Of a stretch of 64,000 nt of DNA, positions 1 through 9,096 are shown in pieces (position 1 is the first letter of the stretch; each line of letters opens with the position of its first letter). This DNA is from Planococcus maitriensis (GTDB lineage: Bacteria; Bacillota; Bacilli; Bacillales_A; Planococcaceae): assembly GCF_003289925.1 (NCBI RefSeq), contig NZ_QLZQ01000001.1:1116001-1180000 (forward strand). The letters run 5' to 3'. A program made the translations under genes and the position numbers. The notes beneath the pieces were generated by a model. It was not told the DNA's origin and searched no databases. It worked only from the letters and a program-made list of their open reading frames with translations.

Positions 1-1
1 T

Positions 2-613
2 TCGAAATCCCTTGGGGTGAGCCGCGCGACTCTCCGAGAGGCGCTGCGGCTTCTGGAAGAGGATAATGTAATCGTCAGGCGCCACGGTGTCGGGACGTTT
101 GTCAATTCGAAACCGGTCTTCTCATCGGGCATCGAGGAATTGACAAGCGTCTCCGATATGATCCGGCAGGCAGGAATGGAACCTGGGGTGGTCTATTTGA
201 GCACTTCGGAGTCCATTTGTTCTGAGGAAGATGTTAACCGCTTTCATTGCAATCCGGAGGATACTGTCATTACAATTGAACGCGTCCGAACGGCAAACGG
301 GGAGCCTGTCGTCTATTGCATCGACAAAGTGCCTTCCGTCTTCATGCCTGAAGGCTTTCTCGGACGCAAAGAAAGCTCCATTTTTTCGGCGCTTGAAGAA
401 TCCGGCGATATCCGCATCTCGTATGCGGTCACCTTCATCGACCCAACCGGTTACCATGAGGAAGCCTCTCCGATTCTTGAATGCGATCCGGAAACCGCTT
501 TACTCGTATTAAAACAGCATCACTACGATGAAAACGATCGTTTGGTGCTGTATTCAAAGAACTATTTCCGGGCTGATAAATTCAGCTTCCATGTAGTTCG
601 AAAACGTCTGTAA
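2..613 (+). CDS. GntR-family transcriptional regulator with UTRA domain (5' end outside window)
   Basis: The reading frame is already open at base 2 (…[19 protein letters not shown]…), so the true start lies upstream; the GTG at 17 is inside the helix-turn-helix and is not a start. The visible part has the end of the winged HTH with the [11 protein letters not shown] recognition helix and wing (RRHGVGTFV), then a UTRA-type ligand-binding domain to the C-terminus (VFRADKFSF-like ending). By family and position, upstream of a BMP/ABC nucleoside importer and the ymf genes, it matches B. subtilis YmfC. It probably senses a small molecule and may control the transporter 50 bases downstream; that link is inference from adjacency. 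Confidence 0.85.
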   Translation, partial: SKSLGVSRATLREALRLLEEDNVIVRRHGVGTFVNSKPVFSSGIEELTSVSDMIRQAGMEPGVVYLSTSESICSEEDVNRFHCNPEDTVITIERVRTANGEPVVYCIDKVPSVFMPEGFLGRKESSIFSALEESGDIRISYAVTFIDPTGYHEEASPILECDPETALLVLKQHHYDENDRLVLYSKNYFRADKFSFHVVRKRL

Positions 614-659
614 ACATCTGATTCCTGCTATTATCAAAAAAACCTTGGGGGTTATTACA

Positions 660-1739
660 TTGATTAAACGTAAATTTGGCGTAGGTTTATCATTAATGCT
701 AGCGGCTGGAGTTCTTGCGGCATGCGGCAGCGAAGAAGACACTTCAAACGGCGGCGATTCGGCTGCAGGCGGAGAAGGCACTGAAGAAGCAAGCGATTTC
801 TCTGTGGCGATGGTTACGGATGTCGGCGGTGTCGATGACAAATCCTTCAACCAATCAGCTTGGGAAGGGATCCAGCAGTTCGGTGAAGAAAATGGCCTTG
901 AAAAAGGAGACGGCGGGTTTGATTACCTCCAGTCCGCTTCCGACGCTGATTACAACACCAACTTGAACAACTTGATCCGCCGTGATTTTGATGTCGTCTT
1001 CGGTATCGGTTTCTTGATGGAAGGTGCAGTTAAGGAAATCGCTGAGCAGCAGCCGGATGCACAAATCGCGATCATCGATGCGGTAGTGGATGCACCGAAC
1101 GTGGCAAGCGTCATGTTCAAAGAGCAAGAAGGCGCATTCCTTGCAGGTGTTGCTGCAGCATTGATGACTGAAACTGACAAAATCGGTTTTGTCGGCGGCA
1201 TGGAAATCCCGGTTATCGAACGCTTTGAAGCTGGATTCCTCGAAGGCGTGAAAGCTGTTGATGATTCAATCGAAGTCGATGTTCAATACACAGGTGCTTT
1301 TGATAAAGCGGAATTGGGTAAAACGACAGCAAACCGCATGTACAGTGCTGGAGCTGACATCATTTTCCACGCTGCAGGCGGAACAGGAAACGGCGTGTTC
1401 ACTGAAGCAAAAGAACGCAAAGAAGCCAATCCTGATGAAAACGTATGGGTGATCGGCGTAGACGCTGACCAATACGAAGAAGGCCAGACTGGCGATCAGA
1501 ACGTAACATTGACTTCTGTCTTGAAACGCGTAGATACTGCGGTTATGAACATTTCTGAACAAGCGATGAACGGCGAATTCCCAGGCGGGGAAACTGTCAC
1601 TTACGGTTTGTCTGACGAAGGTGTCGGCCTTGCGGATTCACGCGGGGCAATTCCGGAAGATGTCATGAGCCAAATCGAAGAGTACAAAGAGAAAGTGGTT
1701 TCCGGTGAAATCGAAGTTCCTGAAACGCTTTCCGAATAA
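660..1739 (+). CDS. nupN: BMP-family nucleoside-binding lipoprotein of ABC importer
   Basis: Substrate-binding lipoprotein of the Bmp/Med family, anchored outside the membrane and delivering nucleosides to the permease. The start chosen is TTG at 660 because a GGGGG stretch lies 8 bases upstream and it gives a normal signal peptide (MIKRKFGVGLSLMLAAG) followed by lipobox LAAC with Cys22; a TTG at 645 would add five residues and sit before the ribosome site. A Ser/Glu/Gly-rich linker follows the cysteine. The body has the family motifs GGVDDKSFNQSAWEG, DAVVDAPNV, and GTGNGVFTEAKE. 359 residues is normal. First gene of a four-gene importer set (ATPase and two permeases follow), homologous to B. 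subtilis nupNOPQ (formerly yufNOPQ). The exact nucleoside range cannot be read from sequence. Confidence 0.92.
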   Translation: MIKRKFGVGLSLMLAAGVLAACGSEEDTSNGGDSAAGGEGTEEASDFSVAMVTDVGGVDDKSFNQSAWEGIQQFGEENGLEKGDGGFDYLQSASDADYNTNLNNLIRRDFDVVFGIGFLMEGAVKEIAEQQPDAQIAIIDAVVDAPNVASVMFKEQEGAFLAGVAAALMTETDKIGFVGGMEIPVIERFEAGFLEGVKAVDDSIEVDVQYTGAFDKAELGKTTANRMYSAGADIIFHAAGGTGNGVFTEAKERKEANPDENVWVIGVDADQYEEGQTGDQNVTLTSVLKRVDTAVMNISEQAMNGEFPGGETVTYGLSDEGVGLADSRGAIPEDVMSQIEEYKEKVVSGEIEVPETLSE

Positions 1740-1760
1740 ACTGTAGTCAAATACGGTCAT

Positions 1761-1798
1761 CATAAAGACCGGGTATCCGGTCTTTATGATTTTTTTTC
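1761..1798 (+). terminator. Intrinsic terminator after lipoprotein gene
   Basis: A 12-base perfect stem (arms 1761-1772 and 1777-1788, loop GTAT) is followed by a run of T. It lies between the lipoprotein gene and the ATPase gene of the same importer, so it probably attenuates the operon, giving more binding protein than ATPase and permease. Confidence 0.85.
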
Positions 1799-1814
1799 GT
1801 CTATTTTTCGAAAG

Positions 1815-1862
1815 ATTAATAGATGAAAGGTTTCTGCCAATAGAAGCCTTTCATGTATTAAT
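1815..1862 (+). other. Long imperfect hairpin between lipoprotein and ATPase genes
   Basis: Inverted arms of 21 bases (1815-1835 and 1842-1862) pair with a single G-G mismatch and one G-U, around a six-base loop. There is no T run afterwards, so it is not a normal terminator. It sits 17 bases after the real terminator and about 30 bases before the ATPase Shine-Dalgarno. A role as an mRNA processing or stabilising element is inference. Confidence 0.7.
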
Positions 1863-1905
1863 TCATTAAATCAAGAAACAACCAGTCTCCGAGGGAGTGA
1901 AAACC

Positions 1906-3447
1906 GTGGAATATGTTATTGAAATGCTGAATATCCGCAAAGAGTTCGGGAATTTTGTCGCCAACGACAATATCACCCTGCAGCTTGAAAAAGGGGAAAT
2001 TCATGCACTGCTCGGTGAAAACGGGGCAGGGAAATCCACCTTGATGAACGTCTTGTTTGGATTGTACCAACCAGAAGGCGGTGAAATCCGCGTCAGAGGG
2101 AAGAAAGTGGATATTTCCAACCCGAACGTTGCGAATGATCTCGGGATCGGCATGGTGCACCAACACTTTATGCTGGTCGAGAATTTCAGTGTCACCGAAA
2201 ACATCATTCTCGGCAGCGAGCCGACAAAGATGGGCGTGACGAACAAGAAAGATGCCGCACAAAAAGTGGCGAAGTTATCGGAGCAATACGGCTTGAATGT
2301 CGATCCATATGCCATCATCGAAGACATTTCGGTGGGCATGCAGCAGCGCGTGGAAATTTTGAAAACGCTTTATCGCGGTGCTGAAATCCTGATTTTCGAC
2401 GAGCCGACTGCATCGCTCACTCCGCAGGAAATCACGGAATTGATCCAAATCATGAAGCGTTTGATCGCTGAAGGCAAATCGATCATTCTCATCACCCACA
2501 AACTAAAAGAAATCATGGACGTTTCAGACCGTGTAACAGTCATCCGCAAAGGGCAAGGCATCGGAACCGTCACAACGTCGGAAACAAATCCAAATGAATT
2601 GGCTGCCTTGATGGTTGGGCGCCAAGTCACGTTCAAGACCGAAAAAGGCCCAGCCCACCCAACGGAAGAGACCTTAACAGTCAAAGACCTCGTCGTCGAG
2701 GATTATCGGGGCGTTGCTAAGGTGAAAAACTTGAACTTGGCCGTCCGCAAAGGGGAAATTGTCGGGATTGCGGGGATCGACGGCAACGGCCAATCGGAAT
2801 TGATCGAAGCGATCACCGGGCTGCGCAAAGTCAAAAGCGGGCAAATATTGATTCATGGCAAGGATGTAACAGGCATGAAGCCGAGGAAAGTGACGGAATC
2901 CGGCGTCGGCCATATTCCGCAGGACCGCCATAAGCACGGCCTGGTGCTCGATTTCCCGATTGGGCATAATATTGCGCTTCAAACCTACTATACTGCACCG
3001 ATCTCGAAGTCAGGAATCATGGACTATAACAAGATTACGGAAAAAGCCCAGCAAATCATCAAGGACTTTGATGTCCGCACGCAAGGGCCGCATGAACCGG
3101 CACGGGCTTTGTCCGGCGGAAATCAGCAAAAAGCGATCATCGGCCGTGAAGTCGACCGCAATCCGGACTTGCTCATCGCCGCCCTTCCGACGCGCGGGCT
3201 TGACGTGGGCGCGATCGAATTCATCCACAGCCGCTTGATCGAACAGCGGGATAATGGAAAAGCCGTATTATTGATTTCATTCGAATTGGATGAAGTCATG
3301 AACGTTTCCGACCGGATCGCCGTTATCCATGATGGCGAAATCGTCGATGTCGTGATTCCTGAAGAAACAACCGAACAAGAACTGGGTCTTCTCATGGCAG
3401 GACATGCGGAAAAAGACAAGAAAGGCGGGAAGCACCGTGTCGAATAG
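1906..3447 (+). CDS. nupO: Nucleoside ABC importer ATP-binding protein (double ATPase)
   Basis: Energy-coupling subunit with two fused ABC domains, as in sugar/nucleoside importers. Domain 1 has Walker A GENGAGKS (about residues 37-44), signature region SVGMQQRVEIL and Walker B ILIFDEPTASL. Domain 2 has a degenerate Walker A (GIDGNGQS), signature LSGGNQQK and a modified Walker B (LLIAALPTRGLD), the usual pattern for this family. GTG at 1906 is chosen as start because GGGAG lies 8 bases upstream; GTG at 1897 overlaps that ribosome site. The downstream permease start overlaps its 3' end, implying translational coupling. Confidence 0.93.
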   Translation: MEYVIEMLNIRKEFGNFVANDNITLQLEKGEIHALLGENGAGKSTLMNVLFGLYQPEGGEIRVRGKKVDISNPNVANDLGIGMVHQHFMLVENFSVTENIILGSEPTKMGVTNKKDAAQKVAKLSEQYGLNVDPYAIIEDISVGMQQRVEILKTLYRGAEILIFDEPTASLTPQEITELIQIMKRLIAEGKSIILITHKLKEIMDVSDRVTVIRKGQGIGTVTTSETNPNELAALMVGRQVTFKTEKGPAHPTEETLTVKDLVVEDYRGVAKVKNLNLAVRKGEIVGIAGIDGNGQSELIEAITGLRKVKSGQILIHGKDVTGMKPRKVTESGVGHIPQDRHKHGLVLDFPIGHNIALQTYYTAPISKSGIMDYNKITEKAQQIIKDFDVRTQGPHEPARALSGGNQQKAIIGREVDRNPDLLIAALPTRGLDVGAIEFIHSRLIEQRDNGKAVLLISFELDEVMNVSDRIAVIHDGEIVDVVIPEETTEQELGLLMAGHAEKDKKGGKHRVE

Positions 3448-4486
3448 AGCGACAAACTTGCTGGTCCCGATCGTTTCCGTCGTGCTCGGCCTGATCGTCG
3501 GGGCGATCATCATGCTCGTCAGCGGCTATAGCCCGATTGAAGGTTATGCTGCATTATGGAACGGTATTTTTGGAGACCTATATACAATCGGCGAAACGCT
3601 TCGCCAAATTACACCTTATCTATTGGCTGGTTTAGCCGTTGCATTCGCATTCCGCTCAGGGCTCTTTAACATCGGGGTCGAAGGGCAATTGATCGTTGGC
3701 TGGTTCGCTGCAGCTTATGTCGGCGTAGCGGTTGAACTGCCGAAAATCATCCATTTGCCGCTGGCGATTTTGGCAGCGGCTGTAGCGGGGGCATTATGGG
3801 GCTTTGTTCCGGGGTTATTGAAAGCCAAGTTCCGCGTGCACGAAGTTATCGTCACCATCATGATGAACTACATTGCCCTTCACGTTACCAATGCTTTGAT
3901 CCGGACGGTATCCGAAGGGGGAGACCGCACAGAGCGAATTTTCGCCAGCGCGTCCCTTCGTTCTGAATTCCTGGAGAACTTGACGGAATTTTCCCGTTTG
4001 CACTTGGGCTTATTGCTGGCGTTGATCATGGTCGCCGTCATGTGGTTCATCCTGGAGAAGACGACGCTCGGCTTCGAGCTGAAGGCGGTCGGCTTTAACC
4101 AGCATGCTTCTGAATATGCAGGAATGAATGTCAATAAAAATATTATTATGGCAATGGTCATCTCCGGTGCATTTGCTGGACTTGCTGGCGCAATGGAAGC
4201 GCTTGGGACGTTTGAGTATGTTTCGTCCAAAGGCGGCTTCACCGGAATCGGTTTTGACGGCATCGCCGTCGCGCTTCTCGGGATGAACACGCCGCTTGGT
4301 GTCATTTTCGGCGCCACGTTATTCGGCTCCTTGAAATACGGCGCACTTAATATGCCGAATGCTGCGGGCATTCCGATCGAGATTGTTGAAATTGTCATCG
4401 CCGTGATCATCTTCTTCGTAGCATCCGGCTATATCATTCGTTTGCTGCTGCTCCGAGCGGCCGGCAAAAAGAAGGAGGCGAAGTGA
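3440..4486 (+). CDS. nupP: Nucleoside ABC importer permease 1
   Basis: Integral membrane permease of the BPD_transp_2 family with about ten hydrophobic segments. Family landmarks are FRSGLFNIGVEGQLIVGWF near residue 70, the cytoplasmic loop VHEVIVTIMMNYIALH, and the EAA-like region LKAVGFNQHASEYAGMNV that contacts the ATPase. GTG at 3440 (MSNRATNLLVPIVS) is preferred over ATG 3404 because AAAGGCGGG precedes it and the first membrane helix then follows directly; it overlaps the ATPase gene by 8 bases. The second permease starts one base after the stop codon. Confidence 0.9.
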   Translation, partial: SNRATNLLVPIVSVVLGLIVGAIIMLVSGYSPIEGYAALWNGIFGDLYTIGETLRQITPYLLAGLAVAFAFRSGLFNIGVEGQLIVGWFAAAYVGVAVELPKIIHLPLAILAAAVAGALWGFVPGLLKAKFRVHEVIVTIMMNYIALHVTNALIRTVSEGGDRTERIFASASLRSEFLENLTEFSRLHLGLLLALIMVAVMWFILEKTTLGFELKAVGFNQHASEYAGMNVNKNIIMAMVISGAFAGLAGAMEALGTFEYVSSKGGFTGIGFDGIAVALLGMNTPLGVIFGATLFGSLKYGALNMPNAAGIPIEIVEIVIAVIIFFVASGYIIRLLLLRAAGKKKEAK

Positions 4487-4487
4487 T

Positions 4488-5447
4488 ATGAGCTTTTTGG
4501 AAATCCTATATTTCATCGTCCCTTCGGCAATTTTCTATGCAGCGCCGCTTATTCTTGTCGCAATCGGCGGGGTGTTCTCTGAACGCTCAGGTGTCGTCAA
4601 TATCGGCCTGGAGGGCTTGATGGTCATCGGCGCATTTGTGGGAATTTTGTTCAACTTGTTGTTTGCCGATACATTCGGCGGCATGACCCCGTGGCTGGCA
4701 TTGATCGCAGCGATGGTCGCAGCGCTCCTGTTGTCGCTGCTGCACGCGGTTGCATCGATTTCATTCCGTGCAGACCAAGTCGTTTCAGGTGTCGCCATCA
4801 ACTTATTGGCGATTGCACTGGCACTTTACTTGGTGAAAAGCATTTTCGATAAAGGTCAGACAGATTTCATCAGCGAACGCTTTGCTCGTTACAACGTGCC
4901 GGTATTGTCTGAGATTCCTGTTATCGGCCCACTATTCTTTACATCGGTCTACAATACCTCATTCTTTGCGATCGCTGTCGCGTTCCTTGCGTGGTTCGTC
5001 ATCTACAAGACGCCGTTCGGCTTGCGCCTTCGCGCAGTCGGCGAGCACCCGATGGCAGCCGATACAATGGGGATCAACGTCGCGAAAATGCGTTATGTAG
5101 CAGTCATGATTTCGGGCGCACTTGCAGGAATCGGCGGCGCGATCTATGCGCAGACGATTACAGGAGACTTCGGCCATGCGACGATCAATGGCCAAGGATT
5201 CATGGCGCTTGCCGCGATGATTTTCGGCAAATGGCATCCGCTCGGCGCGATGGGCGCAGCCTTGTTCTTCGGCTTCGCACAATCCTTGAGCATCGTCGGT
5301 TCTTCAATCCCGGTCATACAGGAAATCCCGAACGTCTTCCTGTTGATCCTCCCGTATGTATTGACGATTTTCGCGCTGGCAGGCTTTATCGGCCGCGCCA
5401 ATGCCCCGAAAGCGAACGGGAAACCGTATATCAAAGGGCAGCGTTAA
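4488..5447 (+). CDS. nupQ: Nucleoside ABC importer permease 2
   Basis: Second BPD_transp_2 permease, 319 residues, forming a heterodimer with the preceding permease. It has the paired motif FSERSGVVNIGLEGLMVIGAF near the N-terminus and GLRLRAVGEHPMAADTMGINV in the cytoplasmic coupling loop. ATG at 4488 has AAGGAGG about 10 bases upstream, inside the end of the previous gene. A strong terminator follows, closing the operon. Confidence 0.93.
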   Translation: MSFLEILYFIVPSAIFYAAPLILVAIGGVFSERSGVVNIGLEGLMVIGAFVGILFNLLFADTFGGMTPWLALIAAMVAALLLSLLHAVASISFRADQVVSGVAINLLAIALALYLVKSIFDKGQTDFISERFARYNVPVLSEIPVIGPLFFTSVYNTSFFAIAVAFLAWFVIYKTPFGLRLRAVGEHPMAADTMGINVAKMRYVAVMISGALAGIGGAIYAQTITGDFGHATINGQGFMALAAMIFGKWHPLGAMGAALFFGFAQSLSIVGSSIPVIQEIPNVFLLILPYVLTIFALAGFIGRANAPKANGKPYIKGQR

Positions 5448-5476
5448 AAAACTGCGCCGCCTATTAGCGGCCGGTG

Positions 5477-5507
5477 AAACTGGTGGGGAAGCCCCACCAG
5501 TTTTTTT
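5477..5507 (+). terminator. Intrinsic terminator of nucleoside importer operon
   Basis: A 12-base stem (5477-5488 with 5492-5503) around a three-base loop is followed by a T run. Confidence 0.92.
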
Positions 5508-5656
5508 GTGGGGAAAATCAGGCGCGGATGACGCATGTTCCAAAGAAATCTTTCATTAAATAGAAACTATGGAACGGTGATTTTGCCAGGAATCCGCATT
5601 ATCAGGGAGTAGCTTGAACTTCGTCCGCTTTTTTCCAGTGCTTTCCTCCGGTTTCA

Positions 5657-5686
5657 TTGCAATTAAAGGAAAAAGTCCGGTATAGT
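5657..5686 (+). promoter_or_regulatory. Candidate sigma-A promoter for the ymfF operon
   Basis: TTGCAA at 5657-5662, an 18-base spacer and TATAGT at 5681-5686 lie 30 bases before the ymfF start and after the importer terminator. Both hexamers have one or two departures from consensus, so this is a reasonable but unproved call. Confidence 0.5.
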
Positions 5687-5716
5687 TAGTGTAAGAATCA
5701 CGAGAGGGGATCCAAC

Positions 5717-6991
5717 ATGTTTGAGACAAATAAGATTGCACAAGGCGTCAATGTACACGTACATGAAACGACGCAATTCAAGACGATAAATTTCTCGATT
5801 CGCTTCAAGGACCGGCTCACCGTGAAAAGCGCGTCGGAGCGCGCGATTCTGGCGAACGTTTTGCAGCACAGCAACGCAATGTACCCATCCCATACAGCAC
5901 TCCGCATGGTGCTTGATGATTTATACGGCACATCATTATACATAGATTCCACCAAACGCGGTGACGACCATATCATCAACTTGAATGTCGAAACCGTCAA
6001 TGATCAATACCTATCGGATGAAGGGGTCCTTGAGAAAGTAATGAATTTGATGTATATCGTCCTGTTCAAGCCCAATTTCGAGAATGGGCTATTCAAGGAA
6101 AATATTTTCAAGCGTGAACAGGAATCGATCGTCCAGCGGATCGAATCGGTGTTCGACGACAAAACCCGCTACGCCCAGCAGCGCATGATGGAACTGGGGC
6201 TTCCCGGCCATCCGGCATCAATCACTTCCAATGGCTCGATCGATCAAGTAAAGCAAGTGACGAACGAGTCGCTTGTCGCGGCCTACCATCATATGCTGGA
6301 AAATAATGAAGTGGAGATTTATGTAGTAGGAGACGTCTCACCGGAAGTGATCACGGCCCATATCCGCGATTATTTCCATTTTGCCGACCGCAAACAGCTT
6401 CCGGCAAAAACAGAAAACCAATTGCAATCGCCGAAACAGTCCCGCGTGCTTGAATACGAGGACATGAAACAAGGGAAATTGCATATGATGTTCTTCACGC
6501 CGGTCACTTTCCGCGATGAAAATTTCCCGGTCATGCAATTGATGAATGGCGTCTTCGGCGGCTATGCACATTCGAAGTTGTTTGCCAATATCCGCGAGAA
6601 GGAAAGCATGGCATATTATGTATCGAGTTCCTATGCCTCTCAGTTCGGCTTGATGTTTGTCCTGGCGGGCATCGACCGCAAACTGGAGGAAAAAGCGGTA
6701 TCGCTGATCCTCGATCAATTGGGGGAAGTCAAAAACGGGCACATCACCGATACCGAATTGGAACAGACAAAGGCCTTGCTCACCAATCAACTAAAAGAAG
6801 CACTCGATTCGGCAAGAGGCCAGATCGATATTTACGATCAATACATGGAACTCTCGGAAGACTTCGAACCCGCTTATTTGATCGGGAGATGGGAAAAAGT
6901 GACAAAAGAGCAGATTGCGCAGGCAGCTCAAGGCTTGAGCCTGCAAATGACGTATTTCTTGTCCGGCAAGGAGGAAGCTAGTGATGAATAA
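5717..6991 (+). CDS. ymfF: M16-family peptidase-like protein, non-catalytic subunit type
   Basis: Insulinase (M16) fold protein of 424 residues. The zinc-binding motif HxxEH expected near residue 55 is absent; the equivalent stretch reads LQHSNAMYPSHTALRMVLDD. The conserved C-terminal half is present (FFTPVTFRDENFPVMQLMNGVFGGYAHSKLF, MAYYVSSSYASQFG). In M16B enzymes a catalytic and a non-catalytic chain often pair, and the next gene carries the intact motif, so the two products probably form one protease. Loss of the motif is therefore a family trait and not decay. Its 3' end overlaps the next gene by 8 bases. Confidence 0.88.
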   Translation: MFETNKIAQGVNVHVHETTQFKTINFSIRFKDRLTVKSASERAILANVLQHSNAMYPSHTALRMVLDDLYGTSLYIDSTKRGDDHIINLNVETVNDQYLSDEGVLEKVMNLMYIVLFKPNFENGLFKENIFKREQESIVQRIESVFDDKTRYAQQRMMELGLPGHPASITSNGSIDQVKQVTNESLVAAYHHMLENNEVEIYVVGDVSPEVITAHIRDYFHFADRKQLPAKTENQLQSPKQSRVLEYEDMKQGKLHMMFFTPVTFRDENFPVMQLMNGVFGGYAHSKLFANIREKESMAYYVSSSYASQFGLMFVLAGIDRKLEEKAVSLILDQLGEVKNGHITDTELEQTKALLTNQLKEALDSARGQIDIYDQYMELSEDFEPAYLIGRWEKVTKEQIAQAAQGLSLQMTYFLSGKEEASDE

Positions 6992-8285
6992 AATGGAATT
7001 CAACCAACTCGAAGAAACGCTTTATCACGAACAATTACCGAACGGTTTAACGGTTTATATTTTGCCGAAGCGCGGGTTCTCGAAAACCTATGCGACCTTC
7101 ACGACCAAATACGGCTCGATCGATAACCATTTCATCCCGCTTGGTGAAAAAGAAGCGATTCAAGTGCCGGACGGCATTGCGCATTTTCTGGAGCATAAAA
7201 TGTTCGAAAAAGAGGAAGGCGATATTTTCCAGGAATTCAGCAAAAACGGCGCTTCTGCCAACGCATTTACCTCGTTTACACGGACAGCCTATCTATTTTC
7301 TGCGACAGGGCGCATCCAGGAGAACGTCACGACCTTGCTTGATTTCGTCCAGAGCCCTTATTTCACCGAACAGACGGTAGAAAAGGAAAAAGGCATCATC
7401 GCACAAGAAATCACCATGTATGACGACCAGCCGGATTGGCGTTTGTATTTCGGCATGATCGAGAATCTTTACAAGAACCATCCGGTGAAAATCGATATCG
7501 CAGGCACAGTCGAGTCGATCCAACACATCACTGCGGAACATCTATACACCTGCTACCACACGTTCTATCATCCGTCGAATATGACGTTGTTCATCGTCGG
7601 GAACGTCGAGCCGGACAGCATGATGCAGTTCGTTAAAGACAACCAGGCGGCAAAAACATTCGATGAGCCAGCACCGATCGAGCGCATTTTCCCGGAAGAG
7701 CCGAAGGAAGCGGCAGTCAAGGAACGTACATTGGAAATGGCGGTGCAAAAACCGAAAGTGTTTGTCGGCGTCAAACCGGAGCGGCTCGATTTGTACGGGC
7801 CGGCAATGCTCAAGCACGAATTGTCCGCACAGCTAGCGTATGAATTATTGTTCGGCAGAACTTCGGATTTCTACCATGAAGCTTATGAAAACGGCTGGAT
7901 CGATGAATCGTATTCATTCGACTATTCACTGGAAAGCGGATTCGGCTATGCACTCATCGGCACGGACACGAACCATCCTGAAAAATTCGCACAAGAGGTC
8001 AAGAAGACGATCCATCAGGCAGTGGAAAAATGGCCTTTCGGACAGGAAGACCTGGACCGCGTACGCCGCAAGAAAATCGGCTTTTTCATGCGCGCTTTGA
8101 ATTCCCCGGAATACATCGCCAACCAATTTACGCAATATGCGTTCAATGGCATGAATCTTTTCGATGTTGTGCCGGTGCTTGAGCAAATCGAAGTGGCCGA
8201 TTTGCAGGAAGCATTTGCAGCGGTCAGTGCGGAAAGCCAGCAATCCGTCTTCACGATCAAATCACCGGAGAAAGAACAGGCGTGA
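6984..8285 (+). CDS. ymfH: M16-family zinc peptidase, catalytic subunit type
   Basis: Insulinase-type metallopeptidase of 433 residues with the inverted zinc motif HFLEH (about residues 67-71) and the downstream acidic residue region EKEKGIIAQEITMYDDQPDW. The C-terminal half has RTSDFYHEAYENGWIDESYSFDYS, typical of YmfH-like proteins. ATG at 6984 is chosen with AGGAGG 9 bases upstream; GTG 6981 is possible. Starts inside ymfF and ends inside ymfI (GTGA overlap), so the three genes are coupled. The physiological substrate is not known from sequence. Confidence 0.9.
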   Translation: MNKMEFNQLEETLYHEQLPNGLTVYILPKRGFSKTYATFTTKYGSIDNHFIPLGEKEAIQVPDGIAHFLEHKMFEKEEGDIFQEFSKNGASANAFTSFTRTAYLFSATGRIQENVTTLLDFVQSPYFTEQTVEKEKGIIAQEITMYDDQPDWRLYFGMIENLYKNHPVKIDIAGTVESIQHITAEHLYTCYHTFYHPSNMTLFIVGNVEPDSMMQFVKDNQAAKTFDEPAPIERIFPEEPKEAAVKERTLEMAVQKPKVFVGVKPERLDLYGPAMLKHELSAQLAYELLFGRTSDFYHEAYENGWIDESYSFDYSLESGFGYALIGTDTNHPEKFAQEVKKTIHQAVEKWPFGQEDLDRVRRKKIGFFMRALNSPEYIANQFTQYAFNGMNLFDVVPVLEQIEVADLQEAFAAVSAESQQSVFTIKSPEKEQA

Positions 8286-9001
8286 AGCGATTCGCTCTGA
8301 TTCTCGGGGCGTCGGGAGACATCGGCGGCGCTATCGCCAGGCAGATGGCGGATGAGGGCTGGTCGCTTTATCTTCATTACCATTCGAACCCCCTTGAAGC
8401 GTTGGAGGAAGAACTAAGCCTGCGCTACCCGCAGCAGGAGTTCATCCCGGTACAAGGCGATTTCACAAAAGACGGCGGTGCCGAGCAAGTCGCAAGCCAA
8501 GTTTTCGATAGCTCGTGTCTTGTTTGTGCAAGTGGCCATGCGCTGTCAGGCCTTTTACAGGACACCAGCAGTGCCGATCAAGACGCTTTATGGCGCGTCC
8601 ATGTAAAGAACCCGATCGAGACGGTTCGGCTATTGTCGCCTTTTTTCAGGAGGCATGACAAATCCTATGTTATCTTCATCGCATCGATCTGGGGCGAGAC
8701 GGGAGCTTCGATGGAAACGGCTTATTCGGCCGTAAAAGGCGCGCAACTCGCATTCACGAAAGCCTACGCCAAAGAGATGGCCCCGTCCGGCACACGCGTC
8801 AATGCGGTGTCGCCAGGCTTGATCCGCACGAAGATGAATGCCGGATTGACCGAAGAGGAATGGCAGGATCTCGAAGAAGAGATTCCGCTAGGTGCGGGCG
8901 CACCTGAAGATATCGCCCATGCGGTGGCCTTTTTAGCGAGCGGCAAAGCGGATTATATTACCGGCCAGACGATCCGTGTCAATGGCGGCTGGCTCATCTA
9001 G
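8282..9001 (+). CDS. ymfI: Elongation factor P 5-aminopentanone reductase (SDR family)
   Basis: Short-chain dehydrogenase/reductase of 239 residues. It has the NAD(P)-binding glycine motif GASGDIGGAIA (residues 9-19), the SDR catalytic pair Y148-xxx-K152 in YSAVK, and the late motif INPGLIRT-like SPGLIRTKMNAG. In B. subtilis the YmfI protein reduces the 5-aminopentanone group on EF-P Lys32 to 5-aminopentanol; assignment here rests on the conserved ymfF-ymfH-ymfI order and sequence family. GTG start overlaps the ymfH stop by four bases. A FabG-like role on another substrate cannot be excluded from sequence alone. Confidence 0.85.
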   Translation: MKRFALILGASGDIGGAIARQMADEGWSLYLHYHSNPLEALEEELSLRYPQQEFIPVQGDFTKDGGAEQVASQVFDSSCLVCASGHALSGLLQDTSSADQDALWRVHVKNPIETVRLLSPFFRRHDKSYVIFIASIWGETGASMETAYSAVKGAQLAFTKAYAKEMAPSGTRVNAVSPGLIRTKMNAGLTEEEWQDLEEEIPLGAGAPEDIAHAVAFLASGKADYITGQTIRVNGGWLI

Positions 9002-9096
9002 CGCCCGTAAGCTTTTCATCATTGTCGATGTAGGCTATCATAAAGGCAAAGGGCCATAGTGTATGGCGAATGATGTATGGGAAGGGAGAGTGAAGC

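Noticed and set aside
17-613. GTG at 17 as the start of the GntR regulator
   Set aside because: The frame continues upstream through the HTH recognition region, so this is an internal valine and the gene starts before the window.
5717-6991. Lack of HxxEH in the first M16 protein, suggesting a broken gene
   Set aside because: Paired catalytic and non-catalytic M16 chains are the norm, the gene is full length, and the partner ymfH has the motif.
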